Assembly: GCA_945878355.1 (NCBI GenBank)
Contig: CAMCTC010000004.1
Location: 1 to 64,000 of the forward strand
DNA length: 64,000 bases
Source of the DNA: Bordetella parapertussis
GTDB taxonomy: Bacteria > Pseudomonadota > Gammaproteobacteria > Burkholderiales > Burkholderiaceae_C
Reading direction: 5' to 3'
The notes below the pieces were generated by a model, which saw only the letters and a list, made by a program, of their open reading frames with translations, did no database searches and was not told the DNA's origin. Positions 1 through 8,307 of this stretch are shown here, in pieces; within the stretch, counting starts at the first letter, position 1, and every line of letters starts with the position of its first letter. A program made the position numbers and the translations under genes.

Positions 1-240
1 CAGCGGGTTGATGCCGTCGAGGACCATCCGGCGGGCGTCGGTCGCCCTTTGCCTGGCCTGAGCCAGCGTGATCGTATGCACAGGGCCTAGTCCCATCGCG
101 TAGGCTCTACCGTCGATCATGTAGCGGAACAGCCAAGACTTCACGCCGGTCTTGGTAATCTGGAGGGTCAGTCCGCCCCCGTCCCCATGGAGCCCGGGAG
201 TGGCCCTTTTCTCGACTTCTTTCGCCGTGAGCTTGCCCAT
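1..240 (-). CDS. Tyrosine recombinase / phage-type integrase, N-terminal part (runs off left edge)
   Basis: Reading leftward from the ATG at 240, 80 codons stay open to the window edge and give a protein starting MGKLTAKEVEKR. The text GLHGDGGGLTLQITKTG and SWLFRYMIDGR is the arm-binding N-terminal domain (DUF4102 type) of P4-like integrases, and the later AMGLGPVHTITLAQAR stretch also fits that domain. Such proteins integrate genomic islands or prophages at specific sites, often tRNA genes. The catalytic R-H-R-Y domain lies outside the window, so activity cannot be judged. Direct repeats just upstream (253-274) may be its binding sites. No tRNA is seen beside it. It could also be a decayed integrase copy; the visible part is intact. 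Confidence 0.88.
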   Translation of the reverse strand, partial: MGKLTAKEVEKRATPGLHGDGGGLTLQITKTGVKSWLFRYMIDGRAYAMGLGPVHTITLAQARQRATDARRMVLDGINPL

Positions 241-252
241 CAGTTAGTCCTA

Positions 253-274
253 GACTATCAAAGCGACTATCAAA
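253..274. repeat. Tandem 10-bp direct repeat upstream of the integrase
   Basis: GACTATCAAA occurs at 253-262 and again at 265-274, and TAGTC/GACTA forms a small inverted repeat at 245-257. The array sits 5 to 35 bp in front of the integrase start codon. Short directly repeated sites in this place are typical of integrase arm sites or of an excisionase/AlpA-type regulator. The role is inferred only from position. Confidence 0.45.
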
Positions 275-421
275 TCATCGTCGGATTCAGCTGGAGTAGT
301 CAAGACCGCATCGGACAGGAATGAAGGTTAAGTTGTTGTCACGCAAAGAAATAATGGACACCGTTGGACGGCATGGAACAGCGGGAGGGCAGCCGTCCGC
401 TCCGCCAAGCGATGCAACAAG

Positions 422-457
422 AAATCCCCGTAACTCAGTGAGTCACGGGGATTTTTT
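422..457. terminator. Bidirectional rho-independent terminator
   Basis: AAATCCCCGT and ACGGGGATTT flank an inner ACTCA/TGAGT pairing, giving a long, almost perfect hairpin, followed on the + strand by seven T residues and preceded by an A-rich run. It can stop transcription from either side and insulates the integrase from the dynamin-like operon. Confidence 0.8.
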
Positions 458-846
458 TCGTTCGTATGAACGGGCAGTTGCCTGGCGGCGTCAGGGCAGT
501 GTTGATCGCGGGATGCGTGAGACGCTGTGTTTGCGGATCTGGCAGGATGCTTCGGAACGTTTGTGCCGCTCGTCAGGCGCTGCGGGCTTGAACGAACTCG
601 CCTGCGTGTAACCGTCGACTCGCGTCCTTGTCTGGCGGTGGCGGTGAAGACTCCCTCCATAATGAGTCATATCAATTGCACCCGAGAACGAGGGTGAGCC
701 GACAGTCTGAGCCGTGAAGAAATGACCTGTTGCGCTTGTTCTGGGTCGATAATTAATATTATATCTACTGAGGATATATTCGGCATTGATTGGCGCTGGT
801 TGTCTTTTGGCTGAAATTGTTTGTTGCGAAAATATGATATCAGACC

Positions 847-2802
847 ATGATGTTGGATGTAATCTCACCAAATAATATTCCCGCACTTTGGGCGAGCCAT
901 TCATGTCGTAGCATGGATTGGGCCAAGGTCGCCTATGGTTCTTTTTTGAATACACTTGATCCAACCTTGGCTCGCCAATACCGGCAGCACGCTGATGAAG
1001 TCACCGTCACGGTCTTCGGTAAAATCGGGGCCGGCAAGACCGCGTTGATCCTCACACTCTTGGGTATCGCACCAAAATATTTTAAGCTGGCGACGCAGGT
1101 GCTGCATGGTGTGCACCCCCGCGACGGCGGTGCGGAAGTTGCCATGAAATTCAGTCGCTCGGTCGACAATCACTGGTATCTGGTGGTGGATGGCCGCAGT
1201 GAGCGCTTTGTCAATCAACAGTCTATCGAAACTCGTATCACAGCGATCTGCAGTGAACTGGAAATCAGTGGCCTGCATCCGAAAGATCCGATAGAGATTA
1301 GATTGCCGGGGAATTTTTTTGCTGCCAATGCTAAAATTGAGCAGTCTGTCAATGTCATTGACTTGCCAGGAGATAATTCGAGCAATAAATTAGATCGGAC
1401 TCATATATATTCTATTGCTGAAAATTATATTCAAAATGTTGATCTGGTGCTGCTGGTTGGTGATACTGATGATTTGAGCTTCATTGACCCAATAAGAATG
1501 CGATTTCCGGCGCTGAGCGACTGGTGCTTTAGCCCGAGCAGATTTCGTATCATCACGATTTCAAAGGCCCGGACAGCGTGGTATCGAGAAGAACTTGCAC
1601 ATCAGGATTCGATCGATCAGAGAGCGCTGCGGCAGCAGGCTTTGACAGAATTGGTCGATGCCGAAGGAATTTTTATTCCTGAGTCGGCATTGAATCTTTG
1701 TTTATATTATCCGCTAGGTCTTGACCTGAATGAGTCGGCGCTCAATGCGGCGGCACTTGAGTTTCAGCCTCAGGCCAAGCTGATGACGACGCAGTTGTTG
1801 TCGGAATTGAAGCGCGACATTCAGTTTTCTGCTACTGTGCGCCGGCGGCTCCGGCATGCGGCGCAGGTTCACATTGTGGCCAATGAGCACAAGCGAGCGC
1901 GCCAGATGGAGTATGAGGCGCAAATCAGAAATATTTCAAGCGATTCACTCGAACTGGAGCAGAAGACGTACATCCTGAAAGCCGCTGCGGCATGGACCCG
2001 GCTTGATTCAGGAAGACTTCCAAGCGCCGACCAGGTCCGCCATTATCAATCCCGTCTGCGCGCTAGCATCACGGGTTCAGGTAATTGGGCGAATGAGGAC
2101 TCGGCTGCAATAAAATCTAGAATCAAGGAGTTGCTGCGCTTGCTTCATGATTGCGTCGATGACCTCATGCGCACTGCAGCTTGCTGTGATCCGGCAAATT
2201 TGGTCGGTTTGAGTCTCAGGAACCATATACCGGCAATCGACAGGATTCGCGACAAGTGGCTAGAGCCTCAATTGTTGTCGCTCAAGCAGCGCCTTGAGTC
2301 GTATTTTGACCCCACTAGGCAAGTCAGTGCGCCTGTGCCGACTTCGTTGAACGGCGACCTTTCCGATTTGAGGAATTTGTCAACGCTGGGCGTTGAAGTG
2401 CTTCATGTGGCGCTTCGTTTCAATTGGGAGTCGGTGATCACTGCGCTCGACCGTGACGGCAATCAGAAGCGCAAGAAAGCGGTAAATAGAATTAATATAG
2501 GCAAAGATGACGCAGCCGGAAAATTCACTGGACTGAGTTCCTTCCCGATATATTTGAAAGACATGCAGCAGCAGTTGGAAGACAATTCAATCCGGCTCGA
2601 GCGTGATGAAGCGAACGGTCGCTGCTTTCTCGCGCTGCTGTCAGACGCTTTTGAACTTCAGGCACGCGAGATCAGAGCAGGGCTGGCTGGAAATATTTCA
2701 TCCACCGCCAAGCTTGTCCTCTTGCTGGCATTGCGTCAATTGGACGATGAGAAGGTTCAGCTGCTTTCTCCGGCGATAAATTTCAAGGAACTAAACCAGT
2801 GA
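847..2802 (+). CDS. Dynamin-like P-loop GTPase (accessory, function unknown)
   Basis: A 651-residue protein with a Walker A motif GKIGAGKT at residues 58-65, a G3-like VIDLPGD at 170-176 and a possible G4 region ITISKAR at 236-242. About 400 residues of mostly helical, charged sequence follow, as in bacterial dynamin-like and other large GTPases. The usual switch I threonine is not obvious, so family membership is inferred. Its stop codon overlaps the GTG start of the next gene, so the pair is very likely translationally coupled. The partner carries a membrane anchor, which suggests work at the inner membrane. Codon use is visibly richer in A/T than in ribD next door, and an integrase is close by, so transfer is likely. 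Defence or membrane remodelling are possible roles, but neither is shown. Confidence 0.72.
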   Translation: MMLDVISPNNIPALWASHSCRSMDWAKVAYGSFLNTLDPTLARQYRQHADEVTVTVFGKIGAGKTALILTLLGIAPKYFKLATQVLHGVHPRDGGAEVAMKFSRSVDNHWYLVVDGRSERFVNQQSIETRITAICSELEISGLHPKDPIEIRLPGNFFAANAKIEQSVNVIDLPGDNSSNKLDRTHIYSIAENYIQNVDLVLLVGDTDDLSFIDPIRMRFPALSDWCFSPSRFRIITISKARTAWYREELAHQDSIDQRALRQQALTELVDAEGIFIPESALNLCLYYPLGLDLNESALNAAALEFQPQAKLMTTQLLSELKRDIQFSATVRRRLRHAAQVHIVANEHKRARQMEYEAQIRNISSDSLELEQKTYILKAAAAWTRLDSGRLPSADQVRHYQSRLRASITGSGNWANEDSAAIKSRIKELLRLLHDCVDDLMRTAACCDPANLVGLSLRNHIPAIDRIRDKWLEPQLLSLKQRLESYFDPTRQVSAPVPTSLNGDLSDLRNLSTLGVEVLHVALRFNWESVITALDRDGNQKRKKAVNRINIGKDDAAGKFTGLSSFPIYLKDMQQQLEDNSIRLERDEANGRCFLALLSDAFELQAREIRAGLAGNISSTAKLVLLLALRQLDDEKVQLLSPAINFKELNQ

Positions 2803-3602
2803 GTCTTCCGAATGAAGCCGGCATCACACCTTCGCTTTCGGCCGAAGAGTTGGACCTGAAGGCACTGTTGGACAGGGTTCTGTCAGCGAGCACTGTGCAG
2901 CCATTGCGCGATGACTTGGCGCGCGCGCTGCCTGAAATTCAAGCCGGGCTCGAAAAGTCCATTGGCACTGCGCAGAAACGACTGCTGCTGCAAACAGTCA
3001 GCGCCAAGGATCAGTTGCGGGAGGTTTTTGAGTCCGAGTTGGATGCCATCAAGCACAGCTTTCGTGAACAGTTGGCCCAACTGAGTATTGAGACCGGTGG
3101 CAAGGTCACGCAGGAAGCCCGGAAGACGCGCGTGCTGCTGGAGATGTCTGGCGAGAGCAGCGCCGCGCTGCTGGGTTCGGTATCAGAGCGTATGAAATTG
3201 GTATTTGATTCGATTGAACGAAAATTTGACGACCAATTCATTCAACTGGCGGCCGACACCGATGGGCGGCTGACCGAGGAAGCCAAAGGATATCGGGCTT
3301 CTTTGGGTTTGTCTGAGGAAAATATATTTGTTAATTTATGGACGAACTCTCAGCGCATGGAAAAATCGCTGAGCCTGCAACAGCAGTCAAGCCATGCCGA
3401 GGTGGTCAAAGCGCTCGCTGCCGTTGAGAAAAAAATGCATGCGCAGACTGAGCAACTGGCCATGAGTGTCGACCGGCGTGTCGATGACATATTTTCCGTT
3501 GGTATCAAGTCCGCGCGCCGCGGTCTGACACTACAACTCATCGGGATCGTGCTTGCAGCATTGAACCTTGCACTGCTGGTCTACATGGCTTACGGAAAAT
3601 AG
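2799..3602 (+). CDS. Coiled-coil protein with C-terminal transmembrane anchor, partner of the GTPase
   Basis: A 267-residue protein starting at GTG 2799, inside the stop codon of the upstream GTPase gene (GTGA overlap). No known family is recognised. It is mostly charged and helical, with a degenerate repeat: residues 89-131 resemble 144-186 (shift 55), and a shorter third copy starts near 215. A single hydrophobic segment, about residues 244-264, ends the protein with only three residues after it, so it should be tail-anchored with the bulk in the cytoplasm. The tight coupling suggests that it recruits or is acted on by the GTPase at the membrane. Function unknown. Confidence 0.7.
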   Translation: MSLPNEAGITPSLSAEELDLKALLDRVLSASTVQPLRDDLARALPEIQAGLEKSIGTAQKRLLLQTVSAKDQLREVFESELDAIKHSFREQLAQLSIETGGKVTQEARKTRVLLEMSGESSAALLGSVSERMKLVFDSIERKFDDQFIQLAADTDGRLTEEAKGYRASLGLSEENIFVNLWTNSQRMEKSLSLQQQSSHAEVVKALAAVEKKMHAQTEQLAMSVDRRVDDIFSVGIKSARRGLTLQLIGIVLAALNLALLVYMAYGK

Positions 3603-3766
3603 GCTTGCCTTGCCCTCATGCTCGTGGCAACCATATTCAGACGCCCTGCATTGAAGTCAGAGAGTCTCTGTCCACTGACTGGCGCGCCGGGTCATCGACG
3701 GCTCGGCGGGTCGGGAAAGCCTTTGGGGTCGAGGGACACTGGGACATCCCGCGTCACGGTTGCTGT

Positions 3767-4897
3767 TCAGGCGAGGAAGGCGTCGGCAGCAATTTGGCGC
3801 GCCCGCAGGCAGACGTCGTCGCCGACCCGATAGACGTCCTCAAAGCGCAGTGCGATGGCCTGAGACAGTTGTTGCAGTGCTGGCAGTGCGGCGATATCCC
3901 GGCCGGGTCCTAGTAACTTGGGCGCCAGGTAGACCAGCAACTCGTCGACCAGTCCGGTTTGCAGCAGTGCGGCGTTGAGGGTTGCCCCAGCTTCCACGTG
4001 CAGTTCATTGACGCCATCGGTCGCGAGCTTGCTGAGCAACGCCGGCAGGTCAACGCGGTCCTGGTCGTTCGCAAGCAGCAGCAGTTCGGCGCCGGCAGCG
4101 CGCAGCCGGGCCATCCGAAGGCCCTCGTTGCGTGCACCCACGACCAGCGTGCGTCCCGGTCCTCGCAACAGACGGGCGGTCGGTGGTGTTGTAAAGCCGG
4201 AGTCCAGCACCACCCGCAGCGGTTGCTGTGCGATGTCAAATCCTCGGACGTCAAGCCTCGGATCGTCATCGCGCACCGTGCCGATACCGGTCAGCACCGC
4301 GCCGGCCCGCCGACGCCAACGGTGACCGTCGGCGCGTGCGGCCTCACTGGTGATCCACTGGCTGCTGCCGTCGGACAGTGCCGTGCGGCCATCGAGCGAC
4401 GCGGCAATCTTCATGCGCACCCAAGGGCGTTGTCGCTGCACGCGCGAGAAGAATCCGATGTTGAGTTCGCGCGCTGCGTTGAGCGTTGCGCTGGGCTCTG
4501 CCAGGTCGACCGTGATGCCGGCCGCACGCAGGCGTGCGATGCCTTGCCCTGCCACTTGGACATAGGGATCGGTGCAGGCCACCACCACCCGGTGCAGCCC
4601 TGCGGCGATCAACGCGTCAGCGCAAGGCGGTGTGCGGCCATGGTGAGCGCAGGGCTCAAGGCTGACCCAGGCGGTGCCACCGGCCAAAGATCGGCCAGCC
4701 GCCGCGGCTTGCCGCAACGCCATCACCTCCGCATGCGGGCCGCCGGCCTGCTGGGTGAAGCCTTCGCCTGCGGGTTGGCCCTGGGCGTCGCGCAGCACGC
4801 AGCCGACGCGCGGGTTGGGTTCAGACAGACCTATCGAGCCTTCGGCGAGCTTGATCGCATGCAGAAGAAGTTGATGGTCGTTAGGGGAAAGCGGCAT
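3767..4897 (-). CDS. ribD: Bifunctional riboflavin biosynthesis deaminase/reductase RibD
   Basis: A 376-residue cytosolic enzyme for two riboflavin steps: deamination of diaminohydroxyphosphoribosylaminopyrimidine, then NADPH-dependent reduction of the ribosyl side chain. The zinc deaminase motifs are HAE at residues 55-57 and PCAHHGRTPPC at 82-92. The C-terminal reductase domain starts near 150 (RPWVRMKIAASLDGR). Length is normal for the family. It lies downstream of the minor pilin genes on the same strand. In Burkholderiales I would expect other rib genes after it, but here the accessory GTPase module follows. Confidence 0.97.
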   Translation of the reverse strand: MPLSPNDHQLLLHAIKLAEGSIGLSEPNPRVGCVLRDAQGQPAGEGFTQQAGGPHAEVMALRQAAAAGRSLAGGTAWVSLEPCAHHGRTPPCADALIAAGLHRVVVACTDPYVQVAGQGIARLRAAGITVDLAEPSATLNAARELNIGFFSRVQRQRPWVRMKIAASLDGRTALSDGSSQWITSEAARADGHRWRRRAGAVLTGIGTVRDDDPRLDVRGFDIAQQPLRVVLDSGFTTPPTARLLRGPGRTLVVGARNEGLRMARLRAAGAELLLLANDQDRVDLPALLSKLATDGVNELHVEAGATLNAALLQTGLVDELLVYLAPKLLGPGRDIAALPALQQLSQAIALRFEDVYRVGDDVCLRARQIAADAFLA

Positions 4898-5178
4898 TCA
4901 GGGCTGCAGGTGAGGGTGGGCGTTGCCGTTGACGATCTCGCAGCCTGGATTGTCGGCTGGTCAGACCACCGTCGCGCGGTTGAGCTGGAAATTCTGACGG
5001 ACCCGCTTGGACGAGGCCTAGTTGCGGGGACTCTACCGAGGTGGCAGCGGGCGTCGCTCGAAGGCCTCAAGCGCTCGTTCGTGCTTTCGCTCGTTCATGC
5101 CTGAGCTCGGCGAGAGGCGGACTTCGGCGGGTCGGGCCGTCCGGCCAACTGCAGGTCGGCTGTTTGCGGGCTGTGAGG

Positions 5179-5637
5179 CTAATGCAGCACCGAGACCAGG
5201 CCTGACAGCGCCGGGTCTATGCCTGCTACGACGGTGTCGATCCTGACAGACTGCTCCGCGCCGGTTCGATCGGTCCACAACACTTGCACAGTCACGACCT
5301 TTTGCGAAGTGTCGGTCGCTGTACTGACGGTTCGAACCAGGCGGTAGCTGGTATTGCCGGCGCCGTACGTCTGAGGGTATGGGTCGACCGTGCGGCTGGC
5401 GATATGTTCCCAAGCTGGGTTTCCTGTTTGGACGGCATTGAACAGGCGCAGGTTTTCGATCTCTTCGGTGGCGATGTGTGTGGCCGCTGTGCGTTGCTCG
5501 GCCATGTCGACGCTGAGCCGCATCGTCGACTGCACGTTGACCAGGGACAGCATGCCGAAAGCCATCACCACCAGTGCCACCAGCGCTTCGACCAGCGAGA
5601 CGCCACGATGTCGTTTGGGGTGTGGGGTTCTTGCCAT
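5179..5637 (-). CDS. pilV: Type IV pilus minor pilin PilV
   Basis: A 152-residue prepilin. The short basic leader ends in RG, followed by VSLVEALVALVVMAFG, a class III signal cut by PilD between G12 and V13, with the conserved Glu at mature position 5. PilV belongs to the minor pilin complex that primes pilus assembly at the inner membrane. It starts 4 bp after the pilX stop, so it is the last gene of the pilin operon. No clear gene is visible in the 281 bp between it and ribD. Confidence 0.9.
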   Translation of the reverse strand: MARTPHPKRHRGVSLVEALVALVVMAFGMLSLVNVQSTMRLSVDMAEQRTAATHIATEEIENLRLFNAVQTGNPAWEHIASRTVDPYPQTYGAGNTSYRLVRTVSTATDTSQKVVTVQVLWTDRTGAEQSVRIDTVVAGIDPALSGLVSVLH

Positions 5638-5641
5638 TGCG

Positions 5642-6829
5642 TCACTGCAAGCTTGTCAGATTCCAGCCGCCTGGCACGCGGACGAAGGAGCCATAGCGCA
5701 GACGGATGATGTCCAGCAGTTCCTTGTTGTAGCTGAGGTTCGGCGCCGTCGTGGCGGCGAAATCTGTCGCCGAGACCATGGCGCCTTGCAAGCTTGCTGC
5801 TTCTGCACCTGCCGCCCAGGCGATGCGGTTGGCGTGGACGAATCCAAAGATCTTGGCGTTGGCCGCCACCGAGAGCGTCCCGGTGACGATCAGCATCATC
5901 GGATCCACTGCATTGCCCAGAGGGCCGGCAGTGTCGAGTGTGAGGTCGCCCTGCACCCAAATCGTATTTCTGGGGTGACCGGCGAGCACAGGGCCCAGGT
6001 TCGACGAAGTGCAGACTCCGGTGCAGGCCATGCGCACCACGCCAGGCTGGCGCTGGTAGGTGACGCGGTCCATGCCGAACAACGCCGAAAATCCGGCTTC
6101 GTCGGTCACTGCCGGCAATGTGGCCGGCTTGTTCGCATCACCCATGCCGGTGATCGCCCCGTTGGCAGTCAGCACGGCGACTGGCGCGTTGGGCAGCGCG
6201 CGCAACAGGCCCAGCGTCGCCTGCGTGCTGACCAGTGCATCGACGATGGGTCTGTCGTCAGTCTGCGTCAGGCATGAACTGGCGCCAGTACCCGGCGTGG
6301 CGCATCCCCGTGCCAGCAGCGCCAGCGTGCCAGGACGCACGGCGTTGCCCGGCAGAATGAACCTGACGCTGAACGCGCTGCCCATGCCATCGGTGAGCGG
6401 GATCGCGGGGTCGGGGTTGGCCATACTGGGGCAGATGCAGGCCATCTCGCCTGCGCCGGTGAACACGCAGGCCGGGCGCAGCCATTGTGCAAGCGGTGCG
6501 CCGCGTCGGACGACGTCATAGCCACTGTCAATCGACTCGGTCAGGTAGCGGCGGCGGAAATCACTGTTGGCTTCATCGGTGCTGGGCTGGCAGGCGCTGT
6601 CGATCCGGCCGGCATTGAGCATCGCCAATGTCCAGTCCTGTGCGGCGTCTGCGGCATGCAGCGCGCGGGCAGCCTGGTAACTGCTGCTGGAAATGCGTTG
6701 TTCGAAAATCAGGTTGCGGTTGGTGTAGGCCGCGACCAAAGCCATCACGAAGAACAGGATCAACACCACGGTCAAGGCGGCAAAGCCTGGCGTCGCCGGC
6801 TTGGCATGGTCGGATCTATCTGCCTTCAT
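5642..6829 (-). CDS. pilX: Type IV pilus assembly protein PilX-like
   Basis: A 395-residue protein starting MKADRSDHAKP, with its ATG overlapping the pilW stop (ATGA). A single hydrophobic segment FAALTVVLILFFVMALVAAY follows a Gly at residue 15, then a tail with paired cysteines. The prepilin-like helix lacks the usual Glu at position 5, which is typical of PilX. It is longer than many PilX proteins because of its large C-terminal domain. A longer upstream reading exists, but the overlap with pilW decides this start. Confidence 0.82.
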   Translation of the reverse strand: MKADRSDHAKPATPGFAALTVVLILFFVMALVAAYTNRNLIFEQRISSSSYQAARALHAADAAQDWTLAMLNAGRIDSACQPSTDEANSDFRRRYLTESIDSGYDVVRRGAPLAQWLRPACVFTGAGEMACICPSMANPDPAIPLTDGMGSAFSVRFILPGNAVRPGTLALLARGCATPGTGASSCLTQTDDRPIVDALVSTQATLGLLRALPNAPVAVLTANGAITGMGDANKPATLPAVTDEAGFSALFGMDRVTYQRQPGVVRMACTGVCTSSNLGPVLAGHPRNTIWVQGDLTLDTAGPLGNAVDPMMLIVTGTLSVAANAKIFGFVHANRIAWAAGAEAASLQGAMVSATDFAATTAPNLSYNKELLDIIRLRYGSFVRVPGGWNLTSLQ

Positions 6830-7542
6830 GGCGAACAAGACAGCGCCACCACATCGTTGCGCAGGCCGATGGTGTCGCTCAGGCTGCGCTGGACGGTGGC
6901 GTCGTGAACCGCTTGTGCGCTGATCACCAGCGTGACATATCGCGAGTGCTGGACCAGCGGGCATCCCCCTGGGCCTGAGGCAGGACATGGCGCACCGCAG
7001 GGCAGCGCAATGTTCTGGGTATGGAGCCTGAGCTCGAATTGAGTGACCCTGAGTACCTCACGGTCGGTCAGCGCCTGCCAACTGCCGCCGATCAGCGTTT
7101 CAATCATGTGATCGGTGGTGTTGAGCCGGAAGCCGATGCGCTCGCTGGCAGAGACGACGCCGGCGTCGACGCCAAGCGGTCCTGCCTCTTCGTCGAGGGA
7201 CCGCGAGTACACCAGTCCGGTAGTTCCCAGACTTGTGGTGTCCTGGTAAGGGTTGGACACGTCAGCTGCGGTCTGCGCCCACACATAGCGGTAGGCGTTT
7301 CCCCAGTAGCCGGCCCTGCGCAGGTCACGGGACATCAGGTCTGCGGCTGCGCGAAGATCTTGCTGCACCTGGGCTTCGAGCAGCAGTCGGCGGTTGTCGC
7401 CGAGTTGGCTGGTCAGCAACAGCGTGGCGCCGGCTGCGATGAGCAAGCCGATCGCGATACCGATCAGCAATTCGACAATCGACGCTCCACGGTCATGGCC
7501 ATGGATTGCTCGCATCACGCTCGGAGCCCCGTGCAGGCGCAT
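6826..7542 (-). CDS. pilW: Type IV pilus minor pilin PilW
   Basis: A 238-residue prepilin with the cleavage context HDRG|ASIVELLIGIAIGLLIAAG and the Glu at mature position 5. It acts with PilV and PilX in the priming complex. The stop overlaps the pilX start by four bases. The frame is open to 7740, but upstream residues look like chance sequence. I chose the ATG at 7542 (AGGG about 7 bp before); the ATG at 7515 is the alternative. Confidence 0.87.
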   Translation of the reverse strand: MRLHGAPSVMRAIHGHDRGASIVELLIGIAIGLLIAAGATLLLTSQLGDNRRLLLEAQVQQDLRAAADLMSRDLRRAGYWGNAYRYVWAQTAADVSNPYQDTTSLGTTGLVYSRSLDEEAGPLGVDAGVVSASERIGFRLNTTDHMIETLIGGSWQALTDREVLRVTQFELRLHTQNIALPCGAPCPASGPGGCPLVQHSRYVTLVISAQAVHDATVQRSLSDTIGLRNDVVALSCSP

Positions 7543-7736
7543 TGTCAAGCCCTGGCGATCATGGGCGTGCCCTCTGCCCGCCCTCTGGCGATCAACTCTC
7601 AGGCGATCCACTCGCGTCCCAAGGGCTCGGCCATTGGCAACAGGCATCCGCAGATTCCGATGGCTAGCCTCAACCCTGGCCGCCGTGAGACCGCGGCGAG
7701 TCGCTACATCTGGACGACGTTGAGCCGTGGCTGGGT

Positions 7737-8204
7737 TCATCTCACCCAGCAGGGGTCGGGTGATGGGTTGACCACGTTGGCGCTGGTCAGCGAGCTGTAG
7801 CGGATATTGCCGCCTTCAACCAGCAATCTGAAGACGCGGCATCGGTCATCAGAGAATTGAGGTGATGTTGTTTTCGCTGTCGCGACTGCGGTGTAGCTTG
7901 ACGCGTTGGTGCTGCCTTCGGCCATGGTCAGCGCGTAGTGATCCGCAGCCGAGACCAGGCTGCTGGCACCCGGCAGCATGCTGAGCGCAGCCTGGTAGCT
8001 TGGGTTGTTGGCGCGCCAGCGTTCCTGGGCTTGGGAGATCGCGGCCAGAGCGGCCATCGCGTCAGACCTGCGAATTTTTTGGATGGCTTGCTGGAAACTG
8101 GGCCAAGCCAGCGTTGCCAAGACAGCGATCACCGCCAGAACGACCGTCAGCTCGATCAGGGTCATGCCGGTGTCGTCTTGCCGGAGGCCTTGATGCTGCG
8201 TCAT
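7737..8204 (-). CDS. Type IV pilin-like protein (PilE/GspG type prepilin)
   Basis: A 155-residue prepilin. The leader ends in DDTG, followed by MTLIELTVVLAVIAVLATLA, with Glu at mature position 5 and the longest uninterrupted pilin helix of the cluster. The C-terminal half has two cysteines (DDRC and PDPC) that may form the D-loop disulfide. It could be a PilE-type minor pilin. The start at 8204 gives a 13-residue leader; an ATG at 8255 is also possible because neither has a clear ribosome site. Confidence 0.85.
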   Translation of the reverse strand: MTQHQGLRQDDTGMTLIELTVVLAVIAVLATLAWPSFQQAIQKIRRSDAMAALAAISQAQERWRANNPSYQAALSMLPGASSLVSAADHYALTMAEGSTNASSYTAVATAKTTSPQFSDDRCRVFRLLVEGGNIRYSSLTSANVVNPSPDPCWVR

Positions 8205-8307
8205 CTGTTCATTATCAGCAGGTGTTTTCGCCGATCCGACCGGTAGGCTTGTCATTGGTCGCTGGACTCTGTATTTCGAGGCAAATCCCCCTCGATTGCG
8301 GGGGTGG

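Larger units (their letters stand above)
241..846. other. Gene-free region between integrase and dynamin-like operon
   Basis: About 600 bp without a convincing gene. It holds the direct repeats near the integrase, a strong bidirectional terminator around 422-457, and an AT-rich stretch from about 750 to 846 that probably carries the promoter of the downstream operon. One possible pair is TTGTTC with TATATC about 18 bp later, near 738-768. No tRNA fold was found here. Confidence 0.5.

Noticed and set aside
321..611. 96-codon open frame on the + strand
   Set aside because: It reads straight through the strong terminator hairpin at 422-457 and has no recognisable protein pattern.
491..964. 157-codon open frame on the - strand
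   Set aside because: Overlaps the promoter region and start of the GTPase gene in antisense; composition is not protein-like.
3959..5104. Long + frame over ribD
   Set aside because: Antisense shadow of ribD caused by high GC third positions.
4898..5178. Possible small gene between pilV and ribD
   Set aside because: Minus-strand frames are broken by several stops (for example short peptides ending near 4960); no start or ribosome site supports a gene.
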